From JAHJSA01 sp038204345 (GTDB taxonomy: Bacteria > Actinomycetota > Thermoleophilia > RBG-16-64-13): a stretch of 20,780 nt of DNA. The stretch is taken from the NCBI GenBank assembly GCA_038204345.1, contig JBBRDB010000027.1:1-20780 (forward strand), read 5' to 3'. This document shows positions 1 through 7,058 of this stretch, piece by piece. Made by a program: the position numbers and the translations under genes. The notes below the pieces were generated by a model. That model made no database searches and had not been told where the DNA came from. It saw only the letters and a list, made by a program, of their open reading frames with translations. Positions within the stretch are counted from its first letter, which is position 1, and each line of letters starts with the position of its first letter.

Positions 1-73
1 CCTGGGTTCGGTGGTAGAGTGACCTACGGCCTCGCGCCGCACGCCCGCTGTCTGACGGAGGAGAATCCACGGG

Positions 74-1429
74 ATGATGAACGCCGGCGGCATGGACACC
101 GCCCCTGAGAGGGAGCGCGCCTTCCTTATCGCGCTCGACACGGATGAGGATGTCGGCTGGACGGCCGAGGAGTCGTTGGCCGAGTTGGCCGCCCTTGTGG
201 AGACCGCGGGCGCTGAAGTGGTGGGCATGGTCTCTCAGCGTCGTGCCTCCATGCATCCGGTGTGGTATCTGGGCTCGGGCAAGGCCAAGGAGCTGAAGGC
301 AGCCAAGGCCGCCACAGACTTCAATATGCTCGTCGCGGACGACGAACTCTCGCCTAAACAGCAGCGCTCTTTCGAGAAGTTGCTCGATGTGAAGGTGATC
401 GATCGCAGCGGGATAATTCTCGATATCTTCGCCCAGCGCGCGCGCACCCACGAGGGCCGGCTACAGGTCGAGCTGGCCCAGCTCCAGTACCAATTGCCCA
501 GGCTCACCCGGCTGTGGACCCACCTCTCGCGTATCGGCGGCGGCATCGGGACCAAAGGACCCGGGACCAAAGGAAAAGGGGAGACCCAGCTCGAGACGGA
601 CCGCCGGATCATCCGTCTTCGCATCAAGAAGCTAAAGGAGCGCTTGGCTGAGGTGCGTGTGCGCCGCGACACCGCGTCCAGTACTCGCGGCCGGCGCGTC
701 TTGCCGGCGGAGGCGATCGTCGGGTACACGAACGCCGGGAAGTCCACCCTGCTGAATTCGCTGGTGGGCAAGGAGGTGGTGGGAGTCGAGGACAGACTCT
801 TCGCTACGCTCGACCCCACCAGCCGTCGCGTTTCGCTGGGAGAGGGGCAGTCGGTCATGGTCACCGACACGGTGGGCTTCATCCACAAGCTACCGCACCA
901 ATTGGTCGACGCCTTCCGGGCTACGCTGGACGAGGTGGTGCGCGCCGACGTGCTGATCGAGGTGGTCGATGCCGCCGATCCCCACGTGCGTGAACACCGG
1001 CGCACGATCCAGGTGGTGCTGGATGAACTGGGAGCGGGCCATAAGCCGCGTGTGGTCGCGTTCAACAAGATCGACCTTGTGGAAGAGGCCATCGGGCGCA
1101 CCTACTCGCCTCCCAAGGGCGAGCGGAACGCCGTGGGTGTCGCCGCCCTTCAAGGACGGGGGTTAGACCAACTGCGTTCGGCGCTGGCGGGCGTGCTGGC
1201 TGAGATGTGGGCTGAAGTGGATCTGGCCGTGCCGTACACCGCCGGGTCTCTGCTCGCGCGCCTACGCGAGCGGGGTGCCGTGGATTTCGAGTATAAGGAC
1301 ACCGAGGTCAAGGTGCACGGGCGCGTTGATCAGGCCTTGGCGGGGGAACTGGTGCAGGCCGCCCGCAACTGGAAGCGTGCGGTCAGGGAAGCGGACGTGG
1401 AGCGGGCCGGGGGGGAGCCGCAGCTTTGA
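74..1429 (+). CDS. hflX: GTPase HflX
   Basis: HflX is a translation-factor-class GTPase that binds the large ribosomal subunit and splits stalled or heat-damaged 70S ribosomes. The 451-residue product has the family layout: an N-terminal HflX domain (about 15-210) with a GGGIGTKGPG-type glycine-rich segment, then a G domain. G1 is GYTNAGKS at 217-224, G3 is DTVGF from D265, and G4 is NKID from N331. A short C-terminal region closes the protein. The length is normal for the family. The ATG at 74 is preceded by GGAGGAG at 57-63, 10 nt upstream; a second ATG at 77 is a possible alternative. The gene stands alone on the plus strand, 108 bp before the acyl-CoA synthetase, with a hairpin and promoter-like motif in between. 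Family assignment is secure; the ribosome role is taken from characterised homologues. Confidence 0.96.
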   Translation: MMNAGGMDTAPERERAFLIALDTDEDVGWTAEESLAELAALVETAGAEVVGMVSQRRASMHPVWYLGSGKAKELKAAKAATDFNMLVADDELSPKQQRSFEKLLDVKVIDRSGIILDIFAQRARTHEGRLQVELAQLQYQLPRLTRLWTHLSRIGGGIGTKGPGTKGKGETQLETDRRIIRLRIKKLKERLAEVRVRRDTASSTRGRRVLPAEAIVGYTNAGKSTLLNSLVGKEVVGVEDRLFATLDPTSRRVSLGEGQSVMVTDTVGFIHKLPHQLVDAFRATLDEVVRADVLIEVVDAADPHVREHRRTIQVVLDELGAGHKPRVVAFNKIDLVEEAIGRTYSPPKGERNAVGVAALQGRGLDQLRSALAGVLAEMWAEVDLAVPYTAGSLLARLRERGAVDFEYKDTEVKVHGRVDQALAGELVQAARNWKRAVREADVERAGGEPQL

Positions 1430-1451
1430 CCGGTCATCGTCCGGGGAGCGC

Positions 1452-1469
1452 CGCCCGCGGGGGCGGGCG
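1452..1469 (+). terminator. GC hairpin after hflX, possible terminator
   Basis: A perfect 7-bp inverted repeat, CGCCCGC (1452-1458) and GCGGGCG (1463-1469) with a GGGG loop, lies 22 bp after the hflX stop. No T-run follows, so it is not a canonical intrinsic terminator. It directly abuts the -35-like TTGACT of the next gene, so it could instead be an operator. Confidence 0.25.
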
Positions 1470-1499
1470 TTGACTCCCGGCGGCCGCAGGCACTATCCT
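1470..1499 (+). promoter_or_regulatory. Predicted housekeeping promoter of the acyl-CoA synthetase
   Basis: TTGACT (1470-1475) and TATCCT (1494-1499) are separated by 18 bp. They match the sigma-70/HrdB consensus at five of six and four of six positions. The predicted transcript would start about 30 nt before the coding region. The call rests on motif and position only. Confidence 0.45.
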
Positions 1500-1537
1500 G
1501 CCCGCACCTGTTCCGCATATGGAGAAGGGGGATCGTG

Positions 1538-3436
1538 ATGCCGAAGAGCTACGCCGAGGAGTTCCGGCGGTCCATCGAGGAGCCGGAGGCGTTTTGGGCG
1601 GAGGCAGCGGCGGCCGTTCAGTGGGATAAGCCGTGGGAGAAGGTGCTCGACGACAGCGCGGCTCCGCTCTACCGGTGGTTCGTGGGCGGACGGCTGAATA
1701 CCTGCTACAACGCCCTCGACTACCACGTAGAGTCAGGGCGAGGAGACCAGAAGGCCCTTGTGTATGACAGCCCGGTGACCGACACCGTGCGCTCCTACAC
1801 CTACCGCGAGCTGACGTCGGAGGTGGCCCGGTTCGCCGGGGCCCTGCAGACTCTGGGCGTGGCCAAAGGCGACACGGTCGTCATCTATATGCCCATGGTG
1901 CCGGAAGCCGTCATCGCCATGCTGGCCTGTGCCCGCATAGGAGCCATCCACTCGGTGGTGTTCGGCGGCTTCGCGCCCCAGGAGCTGGCCGTGCGTATCG
2001 ACGACGCCAAGCCCAAGGTCATCGTCTCAGCCTCGTGCGGCATCGAGGTGGCCCGTGTGATCGAGTACAAACCACTGCTCGACAAGGCGATCGATCTTGC
2101 CGAGAGCAAGCCGCAGAGCTGCGTCATTCTGCAGCGGCCTATGGCCACAGCGTCCATGATCGAAGGACGCGACCACGACTGGATAGACGTGATGGCCGAT
2201 GCCTCGGCCGTTGGCTGCGTGTCGGTAGAGGCCACGGACCCTCTCTACATCCTGTACACCTCCGGCACCACCGGCAAGCCGAAGGGTGTGGTGCGTGACA
2301 ACGGGGGGCATGCGGTGGCGTTGCGGTGGTCCATGGAGAACATCTACGACGTGCAGCCCGGCGACGTCTACTGGGCGGCCTCCGACGTGGGTTGGGTCGT
2401 GGGACATAGCTACATCGTCTACGCGCCGCTGTTCACGGGTTGCACCACCATCCTCTACGAGGGCAAGCCGGTGGGCACCCCGGATGCAGGGGCGCTCTGG
2501 CGGGTGATCCGCGATCACGACGTCAAGGTGCTGTTCACCGCTCCAACCGCATTCCGGGCAATCAAGAAGGAGGACCCCAACGGGGAGTTCCTCAAGAAGT
2601 ACGACATCTCGCACTTCAAGTATCTCTTTCTGGCGGGCGAGCGCTTGGACCCGGACACCTACTTCTGGGCCTCCAAGATGCTCGGAGTGCCGGTTATCGA
2701 CCACTGGTGGCAGACCGAGTCGGGCTGGCCCATCGCCGCGAACTGCCTGGGCATCGAAGATTTCCCCATCAAAGCCGGCTCGCCCACCAAAGCCGTTCCC
2801 GGCTACGACGTTCGCATCCTCGACGCCGATGCGCGCGAGGTGTCTACCGGCTCGGAAGGCATCGTCACCATCAAGTTGCCGCTCCCTCCGGGTTGCCTGC
2901 CCACGCTCTGGCAGGACGACGAGCGCTACATCGAGTCGTATGTGAGCACCTTTCCCGGCTACTACTTCACCGGAGACGGCGGCTACGTCGATGAGGACGA
3001 CTATCTGTACATCATGGGCCGCGTCGACGACGTCATCAACGTGGCGGGACACCGGCTCTCTACCGGTCGGATGGAAGAAGTCATCGCGCAGCATCCTGAC
3101 GTGGCCGAGTGTGCGGTGCTCGGGGTGGCCGACGAGCTGAAGGGCCAGGTCCCCATCGGTCTCTGCGTGCTGAAGGCGGGGGTCGATCGCTCGGATGCCG
3201 ACATCGCCGCCGACGTGGTCCAGATGGTACGCGACCAGGTGGGGGCGGTCGCGTCTTTCAGGGTCGCGACGGTCGTGCACCGGTTGCCCAAGACACGTTC
3301 GGGCAAGATCCTCCGGGGCACGATGCGCAAGATCGCCGACAACCAGCCGTTCACCACGCCCTCCACGATCGACGACCCGGCTATTCTGGGAGAGATCGCC
3401 GAGAGTCTGCGTTCGGTGGGCTACGCCAAGGAGTAG
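1538..3436 (+). CDS. prpE: Short-chain acyl-CoA synthetase, ACSS3/PrpE type (AMP-forming)
   Basis: This is an adenylate-forming enzyme that activates a short-chain carboxylic acid, probably propionate or acetate, to its CoA thioester through an acyl-AMP intermediate in the cytoplasm. The 632-residue product begins with the acetyl-CoA-synthetase N-terminal domain (FW at about 20, then the RWF-x-GG-x-LNTCYN block). It carries the P-loop TSGTTGKPKG at 241-250, a WWQTESGWP substrate-pocket motif, the YFTGDGG hinge, and PKTRSGKILR near the C-terminus. K590 there is the catalytic lysine usually controlled by acetylation. The VVRDNGGH sequence after the P-loop and the overall N-terminus resemble PrpE and ACSS3 more than Acs. 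ATG 1538 is preferred over the adjacent GTG 1535 because the AAGGGGG at 1525-1531 is well spaced for it. The next gene begins 3 bp after the stop. Whether propionate is the true substrate is inference. Confidence 0.9.
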   Translation: MPKSYAEEFRRSIEEPEAFWAEAAAAVQWDKPWEKVLDDSAAPLYRWFVGGRLNTCYNALDYHVESGRGDQKALVYDSPVTDTVRSYTYRELTSEVARFAGALQTLGVAKGDTVVIYMPMVPEAVIAMLACARIGAIHSVVFGGFAPQELAVRIDDAKPKVIVSASCGIEVARVIEYKPLLDKAIDLAESKPQSCVILQRPMATASMIEGRDHDWIDVMADASAVGCVSVEATDPLYILYTSGTTGKPKGVVRDNGGHAVALRWSMENIYDVQPGDVYWAASDVGWVVGHSYIVYAPLFTGCTTILYEGKPVGTPDAGALWRVIRDHDVKVLFTAPTAFRAIKKEDPNGEFLKKYDISHFKYLFLAGERLDPDTYFWASKMLGVPVIDHWWQTESGWPIAANCLGIEDFPIKAGSPTKAVPGYDVRILDADAREVSTGSEGIVTIKLPLPPGCLPTLWQDDERYIESYVSTFPGYYFTGDGGYVDEDDYLYIMGRVDDVINVAGHRLSTGRMEEVIAQHPDVAECAVLGVADELKGQVPIGLCVLKAGVDRSDADIAADVVQMVRDQVGAVASFRVATVVHRLPKTRSGKILRGTMRKIADNQPFTTPSTIDDPAILGEIAESLRSVGYAKE

Positions 3437-3439
3437 CAC

Positions 3440-4765
3440 GTGAGAGAGCCAGACGCGCCGCGCGGACCTGTCGCGGTGGTCGGCGCGGGCCTCACCGGCG
3501 CCGGCTGGGCGGCGCTTTTCGCCTCCCACGGGCGGGAAGTCCGCGTCTTCGATATCGACCGCCGACGTGCCCACTCGGCCTGCGCGCGGGCTCTAGACAT
3601 GGGTCGCTTCCTCGTGGACAGGGGGCTCGCAGACCCCGCGGAGTTCGGGCGCGGTTCGTCTCAGCTGCGGGCGGCGGACAGCCTGGAAGAGGCGCTCAAC
3701 GAGGTGGTCCTGGTCCAAGAGTGCGTGGCCGAGGACCTGGAGGTGAAACGGAGCGTCTTCGCCGCGGCCGACAACGCCGCACCGCCGGACGCGATCCTTG
3801 CCACCAGCTCCAGTGGCCTCTCCGTCACCGAGATCCAGGCAGGGCTGACCGGCGCCCGCCGCTGCATCGCGGCCCACCCGTACAACCCACCGCATCTGGT
3901 GCCACTGGTGGAACTCGCACCCGGGGCCGAGACCGACCCGGCCGTCATGGAGCAGGCGCGGCGATTCTATCTTTCCGTGGGGAAGGATCCGGTGGTGCTG
4001 ACTCGCGACGTGCGGGGCTACCTAGCCAATCGCATGTCCGTTGCCCTCTGGCGGGAGGCAATCGAACTCGTCCGTTCCGGGGTGGCGTCGGTGGCCGACG
4101 TCGACCGGGCCGTCTCCAGCGGGCCCGGGCTCCGCTGGGCGGCCATGGGGCCGCACCTCGTCTACCATCTGGGTGGGGGAGAGGGCGGAATCCGCGCCCA
4201 CATGGAACACCTCGGTAACGTCAAAGAAGGCATGTTGGGGGACATCGCCTCGTGGACGACCTTTCCCGCGGACACGGTGCAGGTGCTCGAAGAGGGTCTG
4301 CGTGAAGTCCTTGCGGGCGCCGAGCCGGGGGCGCTCGAGCGCGAAAGGGACGAAGCCCTTGCGGGCTTCATAGCCGCCCGCGCCCGGGCAGGTCGCGTGC
4401 CATCGGAGCCGGTCGTCGCCGATGGGACCTCGGCTGAGGTCATCGAGATAGCTCCCGGGGCGACGCGCGCCACCCTGGCGTGCGGGGAGCGTACGACCAT
4501 GGTGAGGTTCGACCTGGACGCGGGCGCCGATATCCCTCCGCATCATCACGTTCACGAGCAGACCGGTTACCTGGTCTCGGGCGACCTGCTCCTTATCGCC
4601 GGCGGGCGCGAATGGCCCGTGTCGGCCGGCGACAGTTGGTCCATCCCCGGAGGGGTGGTCCACGGTGGGCACACCCAGGGCGGTGCCGTGGCTGTCGAGG
4701 TGTTCGCTCCTGCGCGCGCCGAGTACCTGCCCGGGCCGCCGCCATGTCCGCCGCGCTCGGACTAA
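3440..4765 (+). CDS. 3-hydroxyacyl-CoA dehydrogenase-like protein with C-terminal cupin domain
   Basis: This 441-residue protein combines two folds. Residues about 10-190 form an NAD-binding 3-hydroxyacyl-CoA dehydrogenase domain, with GAGLTGAG at 15-22, acidic D39/D41 after the second strand, and AHPYNPPHLVPLVE containing the expected catalytic H146. About 195-300 is the helical C-terminal domain, including GPGLRWAAMGP. These blocks resemble the lambda-crystallin/L-gulonate 3-dehydrogenase and L-carnitine dehydrogenase branch rather than FadB. Residues about 355-432 are a cupin: PPHHHVHEQ at 366-374 supplies histidine and Glu/Gln metal ligands, and H408 in the PGGVVH motif is the fourth. The GTG start follows AAGGAG at 3428-3433, inside the end of the preceding synthetase gene, so the two are almost certainly co-transcribed. 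Substrate and the role of the cupin are unknown; a regulatory, isomerase or metal-dependent oxygenase role would each fit. Confidence 0.85.
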   Translation: MREPDAPRGPVAVVGAGLTGAGWAALFASHGREVRVFDIDRRRAHSACARALDMGRFLVDRGLADPAEFGRGSSQLRAADSLEEALNEVVLVQECVAEDLEVKRSVFAAADNAAPPDAILATSSSGLSVTEIQAGLTGARRCIAAHPYNPPHLVPLVELAPGAETDPAVMEQARRFYLSVGKDPVVLTRDVRGYLANRMSVALWREAIELVRSGVASVADVDRAVSSGPGLRWAAMGPHLVYHLGGGEGGIRAHMEHLGNVKEGMLGDIASWTTFPADTVQVLEEGLREVLAGAEPGALERERDEALAGFIAARARAGRVPSEPVVADGTSAEVIEIAPGATRATLACGERTTMVRFDLDAGADIPPHHHVHEQTGYLVSGDLLLIAGGREWPVSAGDSWSIPGGVVHGGHTQGGAVAVEVFAPARAEYLPGPPPCPPRSD

Positions 4766-4772
4766 GCGGCGG
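4748..4772 (+). terminator. Hairpin overlapping the dehydrogenase-cupin stop codon
   Basis: CCGCCGC (4748-4754) and GCGGCGG (4766-4772) form a perfect 7-bp stem around an 11-nt loop that contains the TAA stop. It lies between two convergent genes, where a bidirectional terminator is expected, but no T-run follows. Confidence 0.3.
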
Positions 4773-4803
4773 GCAGGGGCCGCGCTCGGACTAAGCGGCG
4801 GGC
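4751..4803 (+). repeat. 24-bp perfect direct repeat spanning a stop codon
   Basis: Bases 4751-4774 are repeated exactly at 4780-4803, with 5 bp (AGGGG) between the copies, giving a 29-bp unit. The first copy holds the last codons and the TAA of the dehydrogenase-cupin gene, so the second copy is a noncoding duplicate of the gene end. The likely cause is a local slippage duplication in GC-rich sequence. Confidence 0.85.
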
Positions 4804-4854
4804 TAGGCGGCGGCAGGATCGCGAGGACCCCCACGGGCGTGCGTCAGAGGTGCG

Positions 4855-5910
4855 TCACAGGTGTTTGTGCGCGGACAGCACCGCCTGGACCAGAAGATCA
4901 GCGCCCTGGTCGATATCCTTGAGCGACAGGACCTCGATGGGTGAGTGTATGTAACGGGTAGCCACACTCACCACTCCCGAGGGCACACCCTTCTTGCTCA
5001 GGTGGATGGCGGTGGCGTCGGTGGTGCCGCCGCTGCCCACGTCGAGCTGATACGGGACCTTGGCGGCGTCGGCGGAACTCCGCAGCCACGTGAGGATCTT
5101 CTTGGGCACGATGACACCGCGACCGTCGGCGTCTACGACCGTGAGTATCGGTCCCTTACCCGTCTCCACGTGCCGCTGTTCCTTGGTAACACCCGGGTGA
5201 TCCCCGGGAATACCTACCTCGGAGATGATGGCGGCGTCGGGGTCGAGGCTGAAGGCGCTCGTGCGGGCGCCCTTGAGACCCACTTCCTCCTGGACCGTGC
5301 CTACCGCGTGAACGGTGGCCTTGATCTTCTTGCCCTTCAGGCGCTGCATGGCCAGGATCATCATGACCACGCCCGCCCGGTCGTCGAAACTCTTTCCGGT
5401 CACCAGATCGTTGGCGAGCGGAGCCATGGTCCGGTCAAGTGTGACCGGCGACCCGATCTCTATACCCAGCGCGGCCGCGTTCTCGGCGTCGGTAGCGCCG
5501 ACGTCGATGAACATGTCCTTCATTTTGACGACCTTCTTGCGATCTTCCTCGTCCATGATGTGGGGCGGCTTTGCTCCGATCACACCTGTGACGGGGCCTT
5601 CAGCGCCGTGAACGAACACCCGCTGTCCGAGCGCCATCTGGTCGAACCATCCGCCCAAGGGCACGAAACGTAAGAAGCCGTTGTCATCGATGTACTTGAC
5701 CATGAACCCGATCTCGTCGATGTGGGCTGCGATCATGATGGAAGGTCCGGCACCGGCCCTGGTGCCGACCACGTTGCCCATGCCGTCGGTGGCCACCTGG
5801 TCCACCAAGGGCTCGAGTTCGGCGGCGAGAAGGGAAGCTACCGCCCCCTCATGGCCGGAAACTCCGTGCGCATCGGCGAAAAGGGCGAGGAGGCGAAGGA
5901 TCTCTTTCAT
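4855..5910 (-). CDS. M42 family metallo-aminopeptidase (glutamyl aminopeptidase/endoglucanase-like)
   Basis: M42 enzymes are dodecameric di-metal aminopeptidases (TET/YsdC/FrvX group) that trim peptides in the cytoplasm. Some members are mislabelled as cellulase M. This 351-residue product has the family ligands in order: H63 in AAHIDEIG, the DDRAG motif at 176-180, catalytic E208 with E209 in QEEVG, E231 in SEVG, and H322 in IHSPIE. An apical PDZ-like insertion lies between about 70 and 165. Length is typical. The frame stays open further upstream, but the ATG at 5910 is chosen because AAAGGA sits just before it and the protein then starts as other family members do. The gene converges on the dehydrogenase-cupin gene and diverges from fabI. 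Its natural substrate cannot be read from the sequence. Confidence 0.93.
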   Translation of the reverse strand: MKEILRLLALFADAHGVSGHEGAVASLLAAELEPLVDQVATDGMGNVVGTRAGAGPSIMIAAHIDEIGFMVKYIDDNGFLRFVPLGGWFDQMALGQRVFVHGAEGPVTGVIGAKPPHIMDEEDRKKVVKMKDMFIDVGATDAENAAALGIEIGSPVTLDRTMAPLANDLVTGKSFDDRAGVVMMILAMQRLKGKKIKATVHAVGTVQEEVGLKGARTSAFSLDPDAAIISEVGIPGDHPGVTKEQRHVETGKGPILTVVDADGRGVIVPKKILTWLRSSADAAKVPYQLDVGSGGTTDATAIHLSKKGVPSGVVSVATRYIHSPIEVLSLKDIDQGADLLVQAVLSAHKHL

Positions 5911-5973
5911 GCGGGTTCCTTTCTGTGAGCGGAGCGTCGTGTCGGACACACCCGTGGTCGTTCGTCTGCCGAG

Positions 5974-6002
5974 ATTGTATCGCGTGGCCCTTCGGGTTGC
6001 AG
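5974..6002 (-). promoter_or_regulatory. Predicted promoter of the M42 peptidase
   Basis: Read on the minus strand, TACAAT (complement of 5974-5979) is a five-of-six -10 match. CTGCAA (complement of 5997-6002) lies 17 bp upstream as a weak -35. The -10 is 64 bp from the chosen start codon. Confidence 0.4.
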
Positions 6003-6152
6003 CCTCCCGCTCACGCGCACGTCCGCTCACGCACGTGTATGAGCACGCCATTCGGCTGCGGCGCGCGGTGCACACACCCTCGCGCGGCCTCAGTTTTCCG
6101 CCCGTGGTATCCTCCTGACCTCTTGCGCATTCTTCATGTGTATTCTGTCCTC

Positions 6153-6168
6153 ACCAGTACTTAGTGGT
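6153..6168. promoter_or_regulatory. Operator-like imperfect palindrome upstream of fabI
   Basis: ACCAGTACTTAGTGGT matches its own reverse complement at 12 of 16 positions, with ACCA/TGGT outer arms and TA/TA inner pairs. It lies about 40 bp before the fabI start, just after a TATTCT -10-like hexamer, where a repressor of fatty-acid synthesis could act. The regulator is unknown. Confidence 0.25.
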
Positions 6169-6209
6169 CGTCCGGTGTTCGGGCGTTGGGTCGAATGAAG
6201 GAGTCATCG

Positions 6210-7010
6210 ATGGCTGGGCTGCTCGAGGGTCGGCGGGGCCTCATCATGGGAGTGGCCAATGAGCGGAGCATCGCCTGGGGTATCGCTCAAGCGGCGAAGC
6301 GGGAGGGGGCTGAACTCGCCTTCACGTTCGCCGGCGAGATACTGGAGAAACGTGTTCGCCCCCTGGCGGCGCAATTGGGCTCGGACTTCGTGGTCCCGTG
6401 CGACGTCCAGGTGGATCGAGACATCGAGTCGGTGTTCGAGGCCGTCGGCACGCGTTGGGGGTCGCTCGACTTCTTCGTGCACTCCGTGGCCTTCGCCAAC
6501 CGTGAGGACCTCAAGGGCGCGTTCGTGGAGACCCCCCGCGACGGCTTCAGCTTGGCCCTTGATGTGTCGGTGTATTCACTGGTCGCCTCGGTTCGGGCGG
6601 CTCTGCCCTACATGAAGCCGGGCGGTAGCATCCTCACCATGACCTATCTGGGCGGCGAGCGCACCATCCCCCATTACAACGTGATGGGGGTGGCGAAAGC
6701 CGCGCTCGAGTGCGCCGTGCGCTACCTTGCCGCCGACCTGGGCCCGCGGGGGATCCGGGTGAACGCCATCTCGGCCGGACCCGTGCGCACGCTGGCCGCG
6801 GCCGGCATCGGAGATTTCCGCAAGATCCTCGACTGGTACGAGCGTAACGCTCCGTTGCGCAAAGCCACCACTCCCGAGGAGGTGGGTGACGCGGCACTCA
6901 TGCTCTTGGGCGACTTGGGACGGGCCACCACGGGCGAGGTGATCCACGTCGATGGTGGCTACCACGCCGTGGGGGTGCCTCCCGCCGTCGAGGAAGAGAA
7001 CGAGGCGTAG
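6210..7010 (+). CDS. fabI: Enoyl-[acyl-carrier-protein] reductase (NADH), FabI
   Basis: FabI reduces trans-2-enoyl-ACP to acyl-ACP with NADH, the last step of each elongation cycle in type II fatty-acid synthesis, and is the target of triclosan and related inhibitors. The 266-residue product is a short-chain dehydrogenase with the FabI-specific GVANERSIAWGIA nucleotide loop at 14-26. Its catalytic Y156 and K163 keep the six-residue spacing in YNVMGVAK. Y146 lies in TYLGGERTIP. This residue numbering coincides with the E. coli enzyme. ATG 6210 is chosen over the upstream in-frame TTG 6186 and ATG 6195 because AAGGAG (6198-6203) lies 6 nt before it. No other fab gene is adjacent. uvrC follows after 48 bp and may share the transcript. 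The function is confident. Confidence 0.96.
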   Translation: MAGLLEGRRGLIMGVANERSIAWGIAQAAKREGAELAFTFAGEILEKRVRPLAAQLGSDFVVPCDVQVDRDIESVFEAVGTRWGSLDFFVHSVAFANREDLKGAFVETPRDGFSLALDVSVYSLVASVRAALPYMKPGGSILTMTYLGGERTIPHYNVMGVAKAALECAVRYLAADLGPRGIRVNAISAGPVRTLAAAGIGDFRKILDWYERNAPLRKATTPEEVGDAALMLLGDLGRATTGEVIHVDGGYHAVGVPPAVEEENEA

Positions 7011-7058
7011 CACCGCTTCGATGAGAGCGGTCCGGATCGTCGGACCGGGTGGTTGACC

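Larger units (their letters stand above)
5911..6209. other. Divergent intergenic region between the M42 peptidase and fabI
   Basis: These 299 bp hold no convincing gene. On the minus strand there is a good -10 for the peptidase. Toward fabI there is a TATTCT (6141-6146) without a convincing -35, then a partly symmetrical 16-mer at 6153-6168 and the fabI ribosome site AAGGAG at 6198-6203. A 10-bp direct repeat CCGCTCACGC occurs at 6007-6016 and 6023-6032. The middle (about 6033-6110) shows nothing I can assign. Confidence 0.6.

Noticed and set aside
2..22. Possible tail of an upstream gene (six codons then TGA at 20-22).
   Set aside because: Six residues are too few to identify a gene, and other frames are equally possible.
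2027..3574. A 515-codon open frame on the minus strand opposite the acyl-CoA synthetase.
   Set aside because: It mirrors a well-identified gene. Long antisense frames are expected in high-GC coding DNA, and the translation shows no domain.
4945..5673. A 242-codon plus-strand frame opposite the M42 peptidase.
   Set aside because: Lies wholly inside a gene with all metal ligands; no ribosome site or family match.
5911..6075. A 55-residue N-terminal extension of the M42 peptidase.
   Set aside because: Arg-rich, no similarity to the family, crosses the predicted promoter; AAAGGA supports the ATG at 5910.
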